42,972 nt of DNA from Bacillota bacterium (GCA_022769485.1 JALEJU010000004.1:1-42972), one strand, 5' to 3'; shown: positions 1 to 8,022, numbered from the stretch's first letter. A program made the numbers and translations. Notes: a model not told the origin generated them from the sequence alone.

Positions 1-1
1 A

Positions 2-922
2 AGAAACGATTATCGCCTTGTCGAACAGGACAACTATCTGCTGGTCGATGGTCTGCATGAAGCCCTTGTTTCCGAAGAACTCTGGCATGACGCACAGGTG
101 AAGCTGGTTGCACAGGCAAAGAAATACGAAAAGGTCAACCACGGCAAGGATAACAAGGTGCATCTGCTGACAGGCTTGCTCAAATGTCCGATCTGCGGAG
201 CCGGTATGTACGGCAACAAGAGTGTCAAGCACAAGGCAGACGGTACGAAATACAAGGATTTCTATTACTATGGCTGCAAGCACCGCACTATGACCCGTGG
301 GCATAAATGCGATTACAAAAAGCAAATCCATGAGGAACTTCTGGAAACTGCGGTGGCAGAGGTTATCACGAAGTTAGTTAGCAATCCCAAGTTTGCCGCC
401 TTGATGCAGCAGAAAATCAGCATGAAGGTGGATACCTCCGCTATCGAGCAGGAGATCGCCAACTACGAAAAGCAGCTTCGCCAGAGTTATTCCATCAAGT
501 CCAGACTGATTGAAGAAATTGACACCCTTGACCCGGATGATAAACATTACATCAAACGTAAGGCAGACCTTGATGAACGCCTTTACAAGATGTATGATAA
601 GATCGAGGATGCGGAATCTCTGTTGATCGAAGCCAGAGCAAAGAAAACGGCAATCGAAGCGGAAAAGCTGACTGCCGATAATATCTACAAAGTTTTGATT
701 TACTTTGACAAGCTGTACGTCGTGATGGATGATACGGAACGCCGACAGCTTATGGAGTCGCTGATCTCCGAAATCCATATCTTTGAGGAACGACAGCCCA
801 ATGGCCAGTGGCTCAAATCCATCAAATTCAAGCTGCCGATCATAGAGGATGATATGGAAATGAGTTTGGATAACGATACACAAGTTGAGACGGTGGTACT
901 GCTGTTAAAAGTGCAGAAGTAA
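2..922 (+). CDS. Large serine recombinase, C-terminal part (5' end outside window)
   Basis: Site-specific DNA recombinase of the large serine (resolvase/invertase) type, which integrates and excises mobile elements. The frame is open from the window edge, so the catalytic N-terminal domain lies outside. What is visible is the end of the recombinase domain, a zinc-ribbon (CPICGAGMYG, with a second cysteine pair near YYGCKHR and HKCDY), then about 100 charged residues likely to form a coiled coil (EIANYEKQLRQ onward), and a short tail. That zinc-ribbon plus coiled-coil layout is characteristic of Clostridia transposon recombinases such as TndX/TnpX. The gene probably marks one end of an integrated element covering the left of this window. 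The first in-window methionine-like start (GTG at 98) is internal to the domain and is not the real start. The nearest relative is not identifiable from this fragment. Confidence 0.9.
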   Translation, partial: RNDYRLVEQDNYLLVDGLHEALVSEELWHDAQVKLVAQAKKYEKVNHGKDNKVHLLTGLLKCPICGAGMYGNKSVKHKADGTKYKDFYYYGCKHRTMTRGHKCDYKKQIHEELLETAVAEVITKLVSNPKFAALMQQKISMKVDTSAIEQEIANYEKQLRQSYSIKSRLIEEIDTLDPDDKHYIKRKADLDERLYKMYDKIEDAESLLIEARAKKTAIEAEKLTADNIYKVLIYFDKLYVVMDDTERRQLMESLISEIHIFEERQPNGQWLKSIKFKLPIIEDDMEMSLDNDTQVETVVLLLKVQK

Positions 923-949
923 ATAGCGTAAATAGCCTTAAAATAAAGT

Positions 950-989
950 ATTTCTGAGAGTTGGAGGTATTCTCCCGGCTCTCGGAAAT
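950..989. terminator. Long hairpin after the recombinase gene
   Basis: Bases 950-966 fold back on 972-989 (atttctgagag with ctctcggaaat, then ggag with ctcc) to give a stem of about 15-17 pairs with a 5-base loop. It starts 28 bases after the recombinase stop. A run of T does not follow directly, so it may be a transcript-stabilising structure or part of an element end rather than a classical terminator. Confidence 0.5.
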
Positions 990-1027
990 GCTCGCTTATA
1001 GTCTTTATTATTAAGTAAAATCAAGGG

Positions 1028-1104
1028 TTGAGTTGACAGGTTGAAAATGTATGCGGTCGAGTTGACAAGATGAAAATAGGTAAAGTCGAGTTGATAAGAT
1101 GATT
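1028..1104 (+). repeat. Three 29-bp direct repeats
   Basis: The core gagttgacaggttgaaaat starts at 1030. Close variants start at 1059 (gagttgacaagatgaaaat) and 1088 (gagttgataagatgattat). The spacing is exactly 29 bp both times. The array lies between the recombinase hairpin and the DUF4268 gene, whose start is 27 bases downstream. It could be recombinase or regulator binding sites; three units without a distinct spacer are not a CRISPR array. Confidence 0.8.
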
Positions 1105-1130
1105 ATATCGCAACAAGGAGGAATGGGACT

Positions 1131-2057
1131 GTGATAAATTTAGGAAAATTGAAAGAAATAAAAGACCTTCGGAATGTCTGGCCACATGAGGCGTTGGATT
1201 TTACTCCTTGGCTTGCGGAAGAAGATAATCTTGCATTATTGGCAGATGCTGTGGGCTTGGAAATAACCATTGATGAGACCGAGTCCAGCGTGGGAGATTT
1301 CAACGTTGATATCTATGCAACGGAAACTGGTACAGATAGGAAAATTATTATTGAAAATCAGCTTGAGGATACAAACCATGACCACTTAGGTAAGCTTATA
1401 ACCTATGCATCCGGCAAATCTGCCGATATCGTGATTTGGGTTGTAAAGAGGGCAAGAGAAGAACATCGAGCAGCAATAGAATGGCTGAACAATCATACCG
1501 ATGAGAATATTGCTTTTTTCTTGGTAGAAATCAAACTGTATCAAATCGGCGCTTCGGATATTGCAGTTAAATTTGAAGTGGTGGAAAAGCCGAATGACTG
1601 GACAAAGGAAATCAAGCGTTACACCAGTGGTTCCCCTACACTCCAGGCGAGATACGATTATTGGGTTGCGTTTAACGATTATGCATTTTCTAACAATAAT
1701 TTCAGTAAAGCGTTTAATAAAAGAAAAGCAAGCACTGACCATTGGATGACGATGAGCGTAGGATCTTCTGCTTGTCACATCAGTATTAATCAGATTCGCA
1801 AGGATAATCTGATTGTAGTTGAGTGGTATATTTCTGATGATAAAGATCTGTTCCATAAGTTTTACTCTCACAAAGAGCAAATTGAAACGGAGATGGGGAT
1901 GGAACTGGACTGGCGTGAATTGCCAGATAAGAAAGCCAGCAGAATACTTATAACCAATTCGGCGGATTTCGAGGATAAGGATAGTTGGCCTGAACAATTT
2001 GACTGGGTAATGGATGTTGCTTTGAAAATGAAAAAAGCATTTAGAAAATACCTATAA
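1131..2057 (+). CDS. DUF4268 protein with PD-(D/E)XK-like N-terminus
   Basis: A 308-aa protein. The N-terminal ~110 residues look like a PD-(D/E)XK nuclease fold: D60 in FNVDIYA, then E75 and Q77 in IIIENQLED, followed by a helix containing HLGKLITYASG, the usual D...E-x-Q arrangement. The C-terminal half (about residues 175-308) matches the DUF4268 family, which has a conserved ending with an FDWVMD segment. DUF4268 proteins are often found in defence islands and next to mobile genes, but no activity has been shown that I know of. GTG at 1131 is chosen as start because AAGGAGG (1115-1121) precedes it by nine bases. It sits alone between the 29-bp repeats and an IS3 relic. Nuclease activity is inference; the family assignment is fairly secure. 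Confidence 0.8.
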   Translation: MINLGKLKEIKDLRNVWPHEALDFTPWLAEEDNLALLADAVGLEITIDETESSVGDFNVDIYATETGTDRKIIIENQLEDTNHDHLGKLITYASGKSADIVIWVVKRAREEHRAAIEWLNNHTDENIAFFLVEIKLYQIGASDIAVKFEVVEKPNDWTKEIKRYTSGSPTLQARYDYWVAFNDYAFSNNNFSKAFNKRKASTDHWMTMSVGSSACHISINQIRKDNLIVVEWYISDDKDLFHKFYSHKEQIETEMGMELDWRELPDKKASRILITNSADFEDKDSWPEQFDWVMDVALKMKKAFRKYL

Positions 2058-2108
2058 TTATCAAAAAAGTTGAATGGCGAAATAGATCCGGGGGGGGTGC
2101 GGACGATG

Positions 2109-2477
2109 AACTATAGTCAAGTAAGTAGACACGATTATTAGGAAAAACGCAAAAGCAGTATATTGAGATCCTCGATCAGAATGGAACATAAGCCCTTTAG
2201 GACAGTCCCTTTTATCATAAGCTTTTTTGAACGCAGTCATTACTAAATCAACATCAGGTTTTGCAGAAATGTTCCAGGCGATGACTTTGCGTGAAAATAA
2301 ATTCATTACAATGCAGAGGTAATACCATTTTCCAAAGTGCTGCTTGGGTTTTGCCTCCGGATTGATAAAGGTTGACAAGAGTTCGTTTGAAGTCTTCGTC
2401 ATACCGTATTCCTGTTTTACCAGTGGACATGAGTAAATACCTCCTTTTTGGTGTCTACTTAATTGCAATGTATAGTT
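2109..2477 (-). mobile_element. IS3-family element, internally deleted (MITE-like)
   Basis: A short IS3-family remnant read on the minus strand and bounded by inverted repeats. Taagtagacac at 2122-2132 is a perfect complement of gtgtctactta at 2451-2461, and outside these lie aactata (2109-2115) and tatagtt (2471-2477). Inside are a ribosome binding site (AAGGAGGT), the start of OrfA at 2430 (MSTGKTGIRYDEDFKR, then LYQSGGKTQAA), and, after a junction near 2336-2342, a piece of the OrfB integrase domain (KWYYLCIVMNLFSRKVIAW through HSDRGSQYT). The first catalytic Asp region and the final Glu region are gone, so it cannot make its own transposase. Keeping both ends makes it potentially mobilisable in trans. 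Confidence 0.85.
2142..2430 (-). pseudogene. IS3 transposase OrfA/OrfB remnant
   Basis: Two frames of an IS3 (IS150-like) transposase are joined by deletion. The OrfA frame runs from ATG at 2430 to about 2341 and keeps only its first ~30 residues, before the helix-turn-helix. The OrfB frame then takes over and keeps part of the rve/DDE domain, including the second catalytic Asp in SDRGSQYT, ending at YTAFAF just before the inverted repeat. An open frame of 143 codons spans 2061-2492, but it is produced by the junction and does not represent a working protein. Confidence 0.8.
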
Positions 2478-2525
2478 ACTTTGTGTGTCCACTTTTTTTA
2501 TATAGATCCAAATCTTAAATATCTA

Positions 2526-2534
2526 TGGTATAAT
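2526..2534 (+). promoter_or_regulatory. Extended -10 promoter for the XRE-RhuM pair
   Basis: TGGTATAAT matches the extended -10 pattern TGnTATAAT, about 43 bases before the XRE start at 2578. No convincing -35 box is present, as is usual for extended -10 promoters. Confidence 0.5.
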
Positions 2535-2577
2535 AAACTATCTGATTTGTGAAATTTATATAAGCGAGGTGTGTTAT

Positions 2578-2817
2578 ATGCTAAAAAATAATACAGAGGT
2601 AGATATCAAAGTAAAATGCATTGAATCAGGTTTAACACAAGCACAGCTTGCAGAAAATATTGAAACCACCAGTTCCTATGTAAATCGTGTAGTAAAGAAA
2701 CGAGAAAATATCGTCAATAATACCTTTGTAAAAATGATGGAGGCACTTGGATACGATATCGAACTGACTTATGTGAAAAGAGAAAGTGACTCTAATGGTG
2801 ACACAATTGCAAAATAA
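2578..2817 (+). CDS. Small XRE-type helix-turn-helix regulator
   Basis: A 79-residue DNA-binding protein of the Cro/C1 (XRE) class. The motif is GLTQAQLAENIETTSSYVNR, where SSYVNRVV is the recognition helix, preceded by a first helix (VDIKVKCIES). The ATG at 2578 is preferred over the in-frame GTG at 2569 because GCGAGG at 2564-2569 lies eight bases upstream. The stop is 14 bases before the RhuM start, so the two are probably co-transcribed. By analogy with other small-XRE plus effector pairs it may control its own operon; this is inference. Confidence 0.85.
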   Translation: MLKNNTEVDIKVKCIESGLTQAQLAENIETTSSYVNRVVKKRENIVNNTFVKMMEALGYDIELTYVKRESDSNGDTIAK

Positions 2818-2831
2818 AGGATGTAAGTGCA

Positions 2832-3830
2832 ATGGATAATTGCGGTGAAATACTGATCTATCAATCAGATGATGGATTGACTAATGTTGAAGTAAAAGTA
2901 GAAGATGAAACAGTGTGGCTGACACAGCAGCAGATGGCAGAATTGTTTCAAACTTCTCGAACTAATGTAGTAGAACATATTAAGCATATTTATGATGAAG
3001 GTGAATTGGACGAGATTTCAACTTGTCGGAAATTCCGACAGGTTCGAAAAGAAGGAAATCGTGAAGTGACAAGAGCACTTCCGTTTTATAACCTCGACAT
3101 GATAATTTCCCTTGGCTATAGAGTAAAGTCTGTGATTGCAACAAACTTCAGACGTTGGGCAACAGAACGCTTGAAAGAATATATGATCAAAGGCTTTACT
3201 ATGGACGATGAGCGTTTGAAAGGGAACGGCGGAGGAAATTACTGGAAAGAACTGCTTGACCGTATCAGAGATATTCGCTCCTCCGAAAAGGTTTTATATC
3301 GCCAAGTACTTGATTTATATGCAACGAGTGTAGATTACAATCCACACAGCGAAGAATCAATTAAATTTTTTAAGATTGTCCAAAACAAACTTCACTATGC
3401 AGCACATGGACATACAGCAGCAGAAGTAATATACCATCGTGCAGATGCCGAAAAGCCTTTTATGGGGCTTACATCATTTTCCGGAGAGTTACCTGCATTA
3501 AAAGATATTGGAATTGCCAAAAATTATTTGCAGGACGATGAACTGAAAGTACTTAACAATCTTGTGTCCGGTTACTTTGATTTGGCGGAAATCAATGCAA
3601 TTGAACATAAACCTATGTATATGGATGATTATGTAAAACAATTGGATATGGTATTGTCTTCCGGAAACAGAAAGTTGCTTGTTGGTTCAGGTTCGATAAG
3701 CCATAAACAAGCAATGGACAAAGCAAAATCTGAGTATAGAAAATATCAGGAAATTACTCTGACTCCTGTGGAACAAGCATACCTGGAAAGTATTAAAGAA
3801 GTGTCAAAAGAGGTTAAAAAGAAAACATGA
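2832..3830 (+). CDS. RhuM-family protein
   Basis: A 332-aa member of the RhuM family (Pfam virulence RhuM), named after a gene on a Salmonella pathogenicity island and often found on mobile elements. The N-terminal half carries the conserved block VWLTQQQMAELFQTSRTNVV, a helix-turn-helix-like segment, then EGELDE and FYNLDMIISLGYRV, all hallmark strings of the family. The C-terminal half includes IKFFKIVQNKLHYAAHGHTA and a predicted helical tail rich in Lys. The length is normal for the family, so the gene seems intact. It follows the XRE gene by 14 bases. Its biochemical function is unknown; a role as effector or toxin partnered by the XRE protein is only a hypothesis. Confidence 0.9.
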   Translation: MDNCGEILIYQSDDGLTNVEVKVEDETVWLTQQQMAELFQTSRTNVVEHIKHIYDEGELDEISTCRKFRQVRKEGNREVTRALPFYNLDMIISLGYRVKSVIATNFRRWATERLKEYMIKGFTMDDERLKGNGGGNYWKELLDRIRDIRSSEKVLYRQVLDLYATSVDYNPHSEESIKFFKIVQNKLHYAAHGHTAAEVIYHRADAEKPFMGLTSFSGELPALKDIGIAKNYLQDDELKVLNNLVSGYFDLAEINAIEHKPMYMDDYVKQLDMVLSSGNRKLLVGSGSISHKQAMDKAKSEYRKYQEITLTPVEQAYLESIKEVSKEVKKKT

Positions 3831-3916
3831 CACCAACGTAACGCAATTTAAAAGAAACAATTTCTGACGATGAATAAACATATATAACAACAATAAATGA
3901 CAGGAGGTGTACCACA

Positions 3917-5455
3917 GTGCCAGACATGAAACAGATACATGATTTTGCTGTCAAATGGTGCGATAAATTTCGTGATCAGAACATTAATTACATAGATTTG
4001 GTTGACCACTTTATGGCTGATGATTGTGCTGCCCTCGGTTTTGAAATGGACTGTGGTCACGCATTTTCAGAAAAATATGGACAGGCAGTGAGCAACCACG
4101 AGGTATTGGATAGAATCATTGATGATATTACAGATATTCCTTTGCTTGGGTCTGCGATATATTCTCGATGGAGATATTTCAACCATTGGGCGTATACTGG
4201 AGAAGAGATTTTGGAACCACAGAATCGTGCGTGGTTTATTCTTGCCCTTAGCCGTTTGGCATTGCTTTCCGGAGAAAATCCGTTCATATTCCAAGGAGCC
4301 TTGAAGAAGGTGCGTATTGTTTCAAACAATATCTGCTACGGGCCTATGCCTGAACCGGACGAAGAAGTAGAACAGCATCTTACTATCAATGATGAAGGGC
4401 GTGTATGGTTTTCCGGTTATAAATTCGGAAATGCAGGAGAACGATACATAAAAGCAAGAACTAAGAATTTTAAGATAGATAAAGTATCAGCAGATAAATT
4501 GCTGAATGCTCTTGCTACATATTTTGGAAATGAATATGTTGAGGTGTCTGCTACAGATATCGGTGATTGGGTTATGGAACTAACAAATACCGAGGGAACA
4601 GTTTATAAATTCCGTGGTTCACTGTGTGCTGATTTTGACTATGAGGGCATCGATTTATCTGACCTTGTACGTGATACTGTTGGTATGGATGATTTGTATG
4701 TCTTTGATGGAAATTGCAAATCGGATGTGATAAACAGAATCACATTGGACTATCACAGAGTCACAAAAATAAAACCTAAGGAAGTGCCGGAAGGTGCAAC
4801 CTGGGAATTTGTTACATGGGATTACACAGAGCATCTAATTATTGACAGAGAAACAGAAACCCTTGAGTACATTCAAAATATCGGGTCTGGCTGTAAGGTT
4901 TCTCGCAAGTATGAAATTGAAGGAGGAATTGAAAGTCTGCTTGAAAATTTCAATGCAGAGGATTTGTTTTCACACATTGAAGGGAATCCCGATGATGTGA
5001 TAGATACTCCGAATGAAACAAAGGATTATAAAATTACCATCGATTACAAAAAAAGTCCACAGCGTGTTATCGAGGGCAGTTACGATAAGAATGGTCTGCC
5101 AGGGGATTTTGCGGATTTTGCAGAAACTGTGTTTGATTTTATCCGTTTTTACGGCATGGGAGAAATCCTTGCCCCATCAGTTTATGGAAAGGCAAAACGC
5201 CGAAAATCAGAGTACATTTTCTGCAGCGTTACCTTTGATGATGGATACAAGAGTTATTATTATCTGACGGACGATGACAGTATCGAGATTGGTGATTTTG
5301 TTCTCGTTCCGGCTGGAAAGGATAATCATGAGGCTGTTGTAGAGGTAGTGAACATCGAATACTTTAGTGAAGAAAATGTGCCATTGCCTATCGAGAAGAC
5401 AAAGAGAATCATCCGTAAGTGTACGGACGAGGATTTTGATCCGTCTGTTGAATAG
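3917..5455 (+). CDS. Unrecognised 512-aa protein
   Basis: I do not recognise a named family. The protein is soluble-looking, acidic and without membrane segments or a signal peptide. An N-terminal helical block (residues ~1-130, with HAFSEKYGQAVSNHE and RWRYFNHWAYTGEE) is followed by a segment with IFQGALKKVRIVSNN, then a middle region beginning HLTINDEGRVWFSGY that resembles short beta-strand domains of unknown function. The C-terminal ~60 residues (YYYLTDDDSIEIGDFVLVP) look like a small SH3/OB-type beta barrel. GTG at 3917 is chosen since AGGAGGTG (3902-3909) is seven bases upstream; ATG at 3926 is an alternative. A deleted second copy of residues ~60-155 lies at 8023-8178. It is followed by two small genes in the same direction, probably an operon. 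Confidence 0.75.
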   Translation: MPDMKQIHDFAVKWCDKFRDQNINYIDLVDHFMADDCAALGFEMDCGHAFSEKYGQAVSNHEVLDRIIDDITDIPLLGSAIYSRWRYFNHWAYTGEEILEPQNRAWFILALSRLALLSGENPFIFQGALKKVRIVSNNICYGPMPEPDEEVEQHLTINDEGRVWFSGYKFGNAGERYIKARTKNFKIDKVSADKLLNALATYFGNEYVEVSATDIGDWVMELTNTEGTVYKFRGSLCADFDYEGIDLSDLVRDTVGMDDLYVFDGNCKSDVINRITLDYHRVTKIKPKEVPEGATWEFVTWDYTEHLIIDRETETLEYIQNIGSGCKVSRKYEIEGGIESLLENFNAEDLFSHIEGNPDDVIDTPNETKDYKITIDYKKSPQRVIEGSYDKNGLPGDFADFAETVFDFIRFYGMGEILAPSVYGKAKRRKSEYIFCSVTFDDGYKSYYYLTDDDSIEIGDFVLVPAGKDNHEAVVEVVNIEYFSEENVPLPIEKTKRIIRKCTDEDFDPSVE

Positions 5456-5485
5456 GCGAAACTTTGAAGCTGGAGGTGAGTTTCC

Positions 5486-5929
5486 ATGCAGGATATAATT
5501 GCAAAGTTGACAGCAAAAGATGACAAATATGCTTGTGCCATTGCTGATAAAATCATCTCTGAAAGTCAAAAAACTGATGAATGGTATGAATTCTTTGATG
5601 ATTTTGCTTCGTTGCTTAACCATCCAAAATCGTTGGTAAGAAATCGAGTATTGCATATTCTTGCAGTAAATGCTCAGTGGGATGATGAGAATCGTTTTGA
5701 CACTATAATATCTGATTTTCTTACACATATTACAGATGAAAAACCGATTACTGCAAGACAGTGTATTAAGGCTCTCGCACAGGTGGGTTTGGCAAAAACA
5801 CAATATATTCCAAGAATATTATCATGTTTGCATGAGGCTGATTTATCAAACTATAAAGATAGTATGCGTCCATTGATTGAAAAGAATATGGCAGAAACGG
5901 AACAGATATTGAGGAGATTTGAGAAATGA
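5486..5929 (+). CDS. Small HEAT-repeat-like protein
   Basis: A 147-aa all-helical protein with alternating amphipathic helices. LLNHPKSLVRNRVLHILAVN and ITARQCIKALAQVGLAKTQY have the helix-turn-helix spacing and the Pro/Arg placement of HEAT repeats (A-helix, D/R at the turn, then B-helix). Such repeats bind other proteins. GGAGGTG at 5471-5477 precedes the ATG. Its stop overlaps the next start (ATGA at 5926-5929), indicating translational coupling with the VOC gene. The partner and function are unknown. Confidence 0.75.
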   Translation: MQDIIAKLTAKDDKYACAIADKIISESQKTDEWYEFFDDFASLLNHPKSLVRNRVLHILAVNAQWDDENRFDTIISDFLTHITDEKPITARQCIKALAQVGLAKTQYIPRILSCLHEADLSNYKDSMRPLIEKNMAETEQILRRFEK

Positions 5930-6384
5930 AGATAAAAAATCCTATGCTGGTAGTAACAGACATAGACAAATCAGTAGATTTTTATAAAAAGGTGCTTGGA
6001 CTCCATGTGATTATGGATTTTGGGGCAAATAAGACTTTGACAGGTGGTTTAGCACTGCAAACACTTGAAACGTGGCAAGAATTTATTGGTACAAACAATG
6101 TATCATTTGGGAGCAATAGTTGTGAAGTATACTTTGAAGAGGATAACTTTGATAAATTCGCTGATAGGCTGAAAAAGTGTGATGTGGAGTACGTCCATCC
6201 TATCAAGGAACACTCTTGGGGACAGCGAGTAGTTAGAATTTATGACCCGGATAAACACATCATTGAGATTGGTGAAAACATAAAGGTAGTTTGTAAACGC
6301 TTCTTGGACAGTGGTATGACACCAGAGCAAGTAGCAGAAAGAATGGATGTACCAATGAAATTTGTAAATGCTTGTATGCGTTAA
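5926..6384 (+). CDS. VOC (glyoxalase/bleomycin resistance) superfamily protein
   Basis: A 152-aa protein with the vicinal-oxygen-chelate fold. The first beta-alpha-beta unit is NPMLVVTDIDKSVDFYKKVLGL and the second half contains VYFEEDNFDKFADRLK, VEYVHPIKEHSWGQRVVRIYDPDKHIIEIGE. The pattern WGQRVVRIYDPDKHIIEIGE is the classic C-terminal VOC motif, with Glu as a likely metal ligand. About 35 extra residues at the end (SGMTPEQVAERMDVPMKFVN) resemble a small helix-turn-helix-like tail. The substrate cannot be told from sequence. It overlaps the upstream gene by four bases. Confidence 0.88.
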   Translation: MKIKNPMLVVTDIDKSVDFYKKVLGLHVIMDFGANKTLTGGLALQTLETWQEFIGTNNVSFGSNSCEVYFEEDNFDKFADRLKKCDVEYVHPIKEHSWGQRVVRIYDPDKHIIEIGENIKVVCKRFLDSGMTPEQVAERMDVPMKFVNACMR

Positions 6385-6802
6385 ATTTCAGTTTTATTGA
6401 TATATTCCCGTAAACGGCTCAAACACTAAAAAGGCTGTGGGCTTGTTCCCCTAAACGGGAAAATAGCAAAGACATTCTGCATATCCAGACGAGCCATGTC
6501 GAGACGGTAGTGTTGATGTCAAGAAAAGATAAATAAGCACCAGAAAGTAGCGTATTTACGGGCTTTTTCAGAAGTTAGGATAAAAAGCCTGACTGCTGAA
6601 AAGGCCCGGTTACTTTATATGGAAACTTATCTATTGCGAAAATGTGTGTTAGGTTGTAACCTCGGATTAGATAATGCAAATTGAGTTAGTGGATCGGATA
6701 TCGGGATTTTCGGTGTGAAATCGGAATTGGCAACAAATCCGGCAACTCGATACAAAGGGCATTTTCGCACAGTGGAATAGATGTTATGGAAGGAGGGCTG
6801 TA
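6385..6802. other. Intergenic debris with orphan peptide tail and a strong hairpin
   Basis: There is no intact gene here. Bases 6471-6536 encode, in the plus direction, DILHIQTSHVETVVLMSRKDK and a stop; HVETVVLLS-type strings end RlmD-like rRNA methyltransferases and are also tacked onto many Clostridia reading frames. Bases 6559-6608 form a near-perfect hairpin of about 20 pairs with an 8-base loop. The inverted pair ttcccgt / acgggaa flanks 6405-6461. The region looks like the scar of a lost gene or element. Confidence 0.6.
6559..6608 (+). repeat. Near-perfect inverted repeat (hairpin)
   Basis: Cgggctttttcag (6559-6571) pairs with ctgaaaaggcccg (6596-6608) and the stem continues with gttagg (6574-6579) against cctgac (6588-6593). 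The loop is 8 bases. There is no T-run after it, so it is not a standard terminator. It lies 22 bases past the orphan HVETVVL tail and could be its old transcript end or part of a mobile-element end. Confidence 0.75.
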
Positions 6803-7330
6803 ATGAAAAAGTATGTTGCCTTCTTGAGAGGGATAAATATAAGCGGCAAGAACAAGATAAGTATGCCAGAGCTGAAGGCGGAATTTGAAGCATCCGGTTT
6901 TTCAGAGGTGTCCACTTATCTGAATAGTGGCAATGTTGTTTTTGCATCAGACGCAGAAGACACGAAGCCTATCATAGAAAAATTGATAGCTGATAAGTTT
7001 GGATTTGAAGTTCCTGTTTATGTAATATCAATGGACGAATTAAAGTCTATAATTTCAAATGCACCAGAGTGGTGGAATTCAGGGGCTAAGGATAAGTACG
7101 ATAATCTGATTTTTATTTTATCTTCAGATACACCGGAAGATATATGCGCCTTGGTGGGAGAACCATCAGAAAAGCTTGAAACAATACAGATTTTTAAGAA
7201 TGTGATTTTCTGGACTTTTGATAGAAAGGCTTATCAAAAGTGTAACTGGTGGAAAAAGACAGCCAGTGCAGGCATTGCTGATAAACTTACTATTAGAACA
7301 GCGAATACTGTAAAGAAGATTTGTAAATGA
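6803..7330 (+). CDS. DUF1697 family protein
   Basis: A 175-aa protein of the DUF1697 family. The N-terminal string KYVAFLRGINISGKNKISM and the following VSTYLNSGNVVFAS are highly diagnostic of the family; KCNWWKKTASAGIADKLTIR near the C-terminus also fits. Members are small alpha/beta proteins of unknown activity, frequent on genomic islands. AAGGAGGG (6789-6796) supplies the ribosome binding site. The length is typical, so the gene looks complete. It is followed after 26 bases by the phosphatidyltransferase gene in the same direction. Confidence 0.92.
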   Translation: MKKYVAFLRGINISGKNKISMPELKAEFEASGFSEVSTYLNSGNVVFASDAEDTKPIIEKLIADKFGFEVPVYVISMDELKSIISNAPEWWNSGAKDKYDNLIFILSSDTPEDICALVGEPSEKLETIQIFKNVIFWTFDRKAYQKCNWWKKTASAGIADKLTIRTANTVKKICK

Positions 7331-7356
7331 GTATACGCTAAGGAAGGAGTGCGTGC

Positions 7357-7845
7357 ATGGCTAATCTAATAACGAGCATAAGAATTATTTGCAGCATCGC
7401 ATTATTGTTTTTCCCGGTTCTCTCAACGTCTTTTTATGCATTGTACATAGTTGTAGGAATTACAGATATGATTGATGGAACGGTGGCCAGAAAAACAAAT
7501 TCCGTCAGCGAGTTTGGTTCCAAGCTGGATACTGTTGCAGATTTTGTTTTTGTTGCGGTGTGCATAATAAAGCTAATTCCGGTGTTGAATGTTGAAACAT
7601 GGATGTATATATGGATAGCAGTCATTTTTGTAATCAAGGTGATAAACATTGTTTCAGGTTATGTCATGCAGAAAAAGTTAGTGGCAGTACATTCGGTTAT
7701 AAACAAGGTTGCTGGGGCTTTACTGTTTGCTTTGCCGCTTACCTTGCGTTTTATTGAATTAAGATATAGTGCAGTGGTGGTTTGCGCAGTTGCTACATTT
7801 GCAGCGGTTCAAGAAGGCCATTTTATCAGAACCGGAAAGGCATAG
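7357..7845 (+). CDS. CDP-alcohol phosphatidyltransferase
   Basis: An integral membrane enzyme that moves a phosphatidyl group from a CDP-alcohol, usually CDP-diacylglycerol, to a second alcohol in phospholipid synthesis. The signature D-x2-D-G-x2-A-R-x8-G-x3-D-x3-D is exact: D37, D40, G41, A44, R45, G54, D58 and D62 (DMIDGTVARK, FGSKLDTVAD). Hydrophobic segments at about 8-33, 62-78, 86-106 and 115-155 fit a compact membrane fold. At 162 residues it is a little shorter than housekeeping PgsA (~180), so it may be an accessory enzyme of the island with a different alcohol acceptor. AAGGAGTG at 7342-7349 is the ribosome binding site. Confidence 0.92.
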   Translation: MANLITSIRIICSIALLFFPVLSTSFYALYIVVGITDMIDGTVARKTNSVSEFGSKLDTVADFVFVAVCIIKLIPVLNVETWMYIWIAVIFVIKVINIVSGYVMQKKLVAVHSVINKVAGALLFALPLTLRFIELRYSAVVVCAVATFAAVQEGHFIRTGKA

Positions 7846-7870
7846 AAAATTAAAATGGAGGTACATAATA

Positions 7871-8002
7871 TTGAGTAATATGATTGATGCAAATCCGTAT
7901 GAGTATTCCGATTTCTTGATGGAAAAGGAAGAATCAGAAGATGATTACCGAGATGTTGCCCTGAAAATTGTTGCCGGTTTGATTAAGCAGGGATACAGGT
8001 GA
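7871..8002 (+). CDS. Small acidic reading frame (43 aa), unknown
   Basis: A possible short gene starting at TTG 7871, which has TGGAGGT (7856-7862) eight bases upstream, and ending at 8002. The peptide is acidic in the middle (MEKEESEDDYRDV) with a helical, hydrophobic end (ALKIVAGLIKQGYR). I do not recognise it. It is followed by debris of other genes, so it may itself be the surviving start of a longer, now truncated gene. Confidence 0.4.
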   Translation: MSNMIDANPYEYSDFLMEKEESEDDYRDVALKIVAGLIKQGYR

Positions 8003-8022
8003 GATTATGTTACAATACGAAA

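Noticed and set aside
1028..1104. Possible CRISPR array
   Set aside because: Only three repeats that drift in sequence, no unique spacers of regular length between them and no cas genes.
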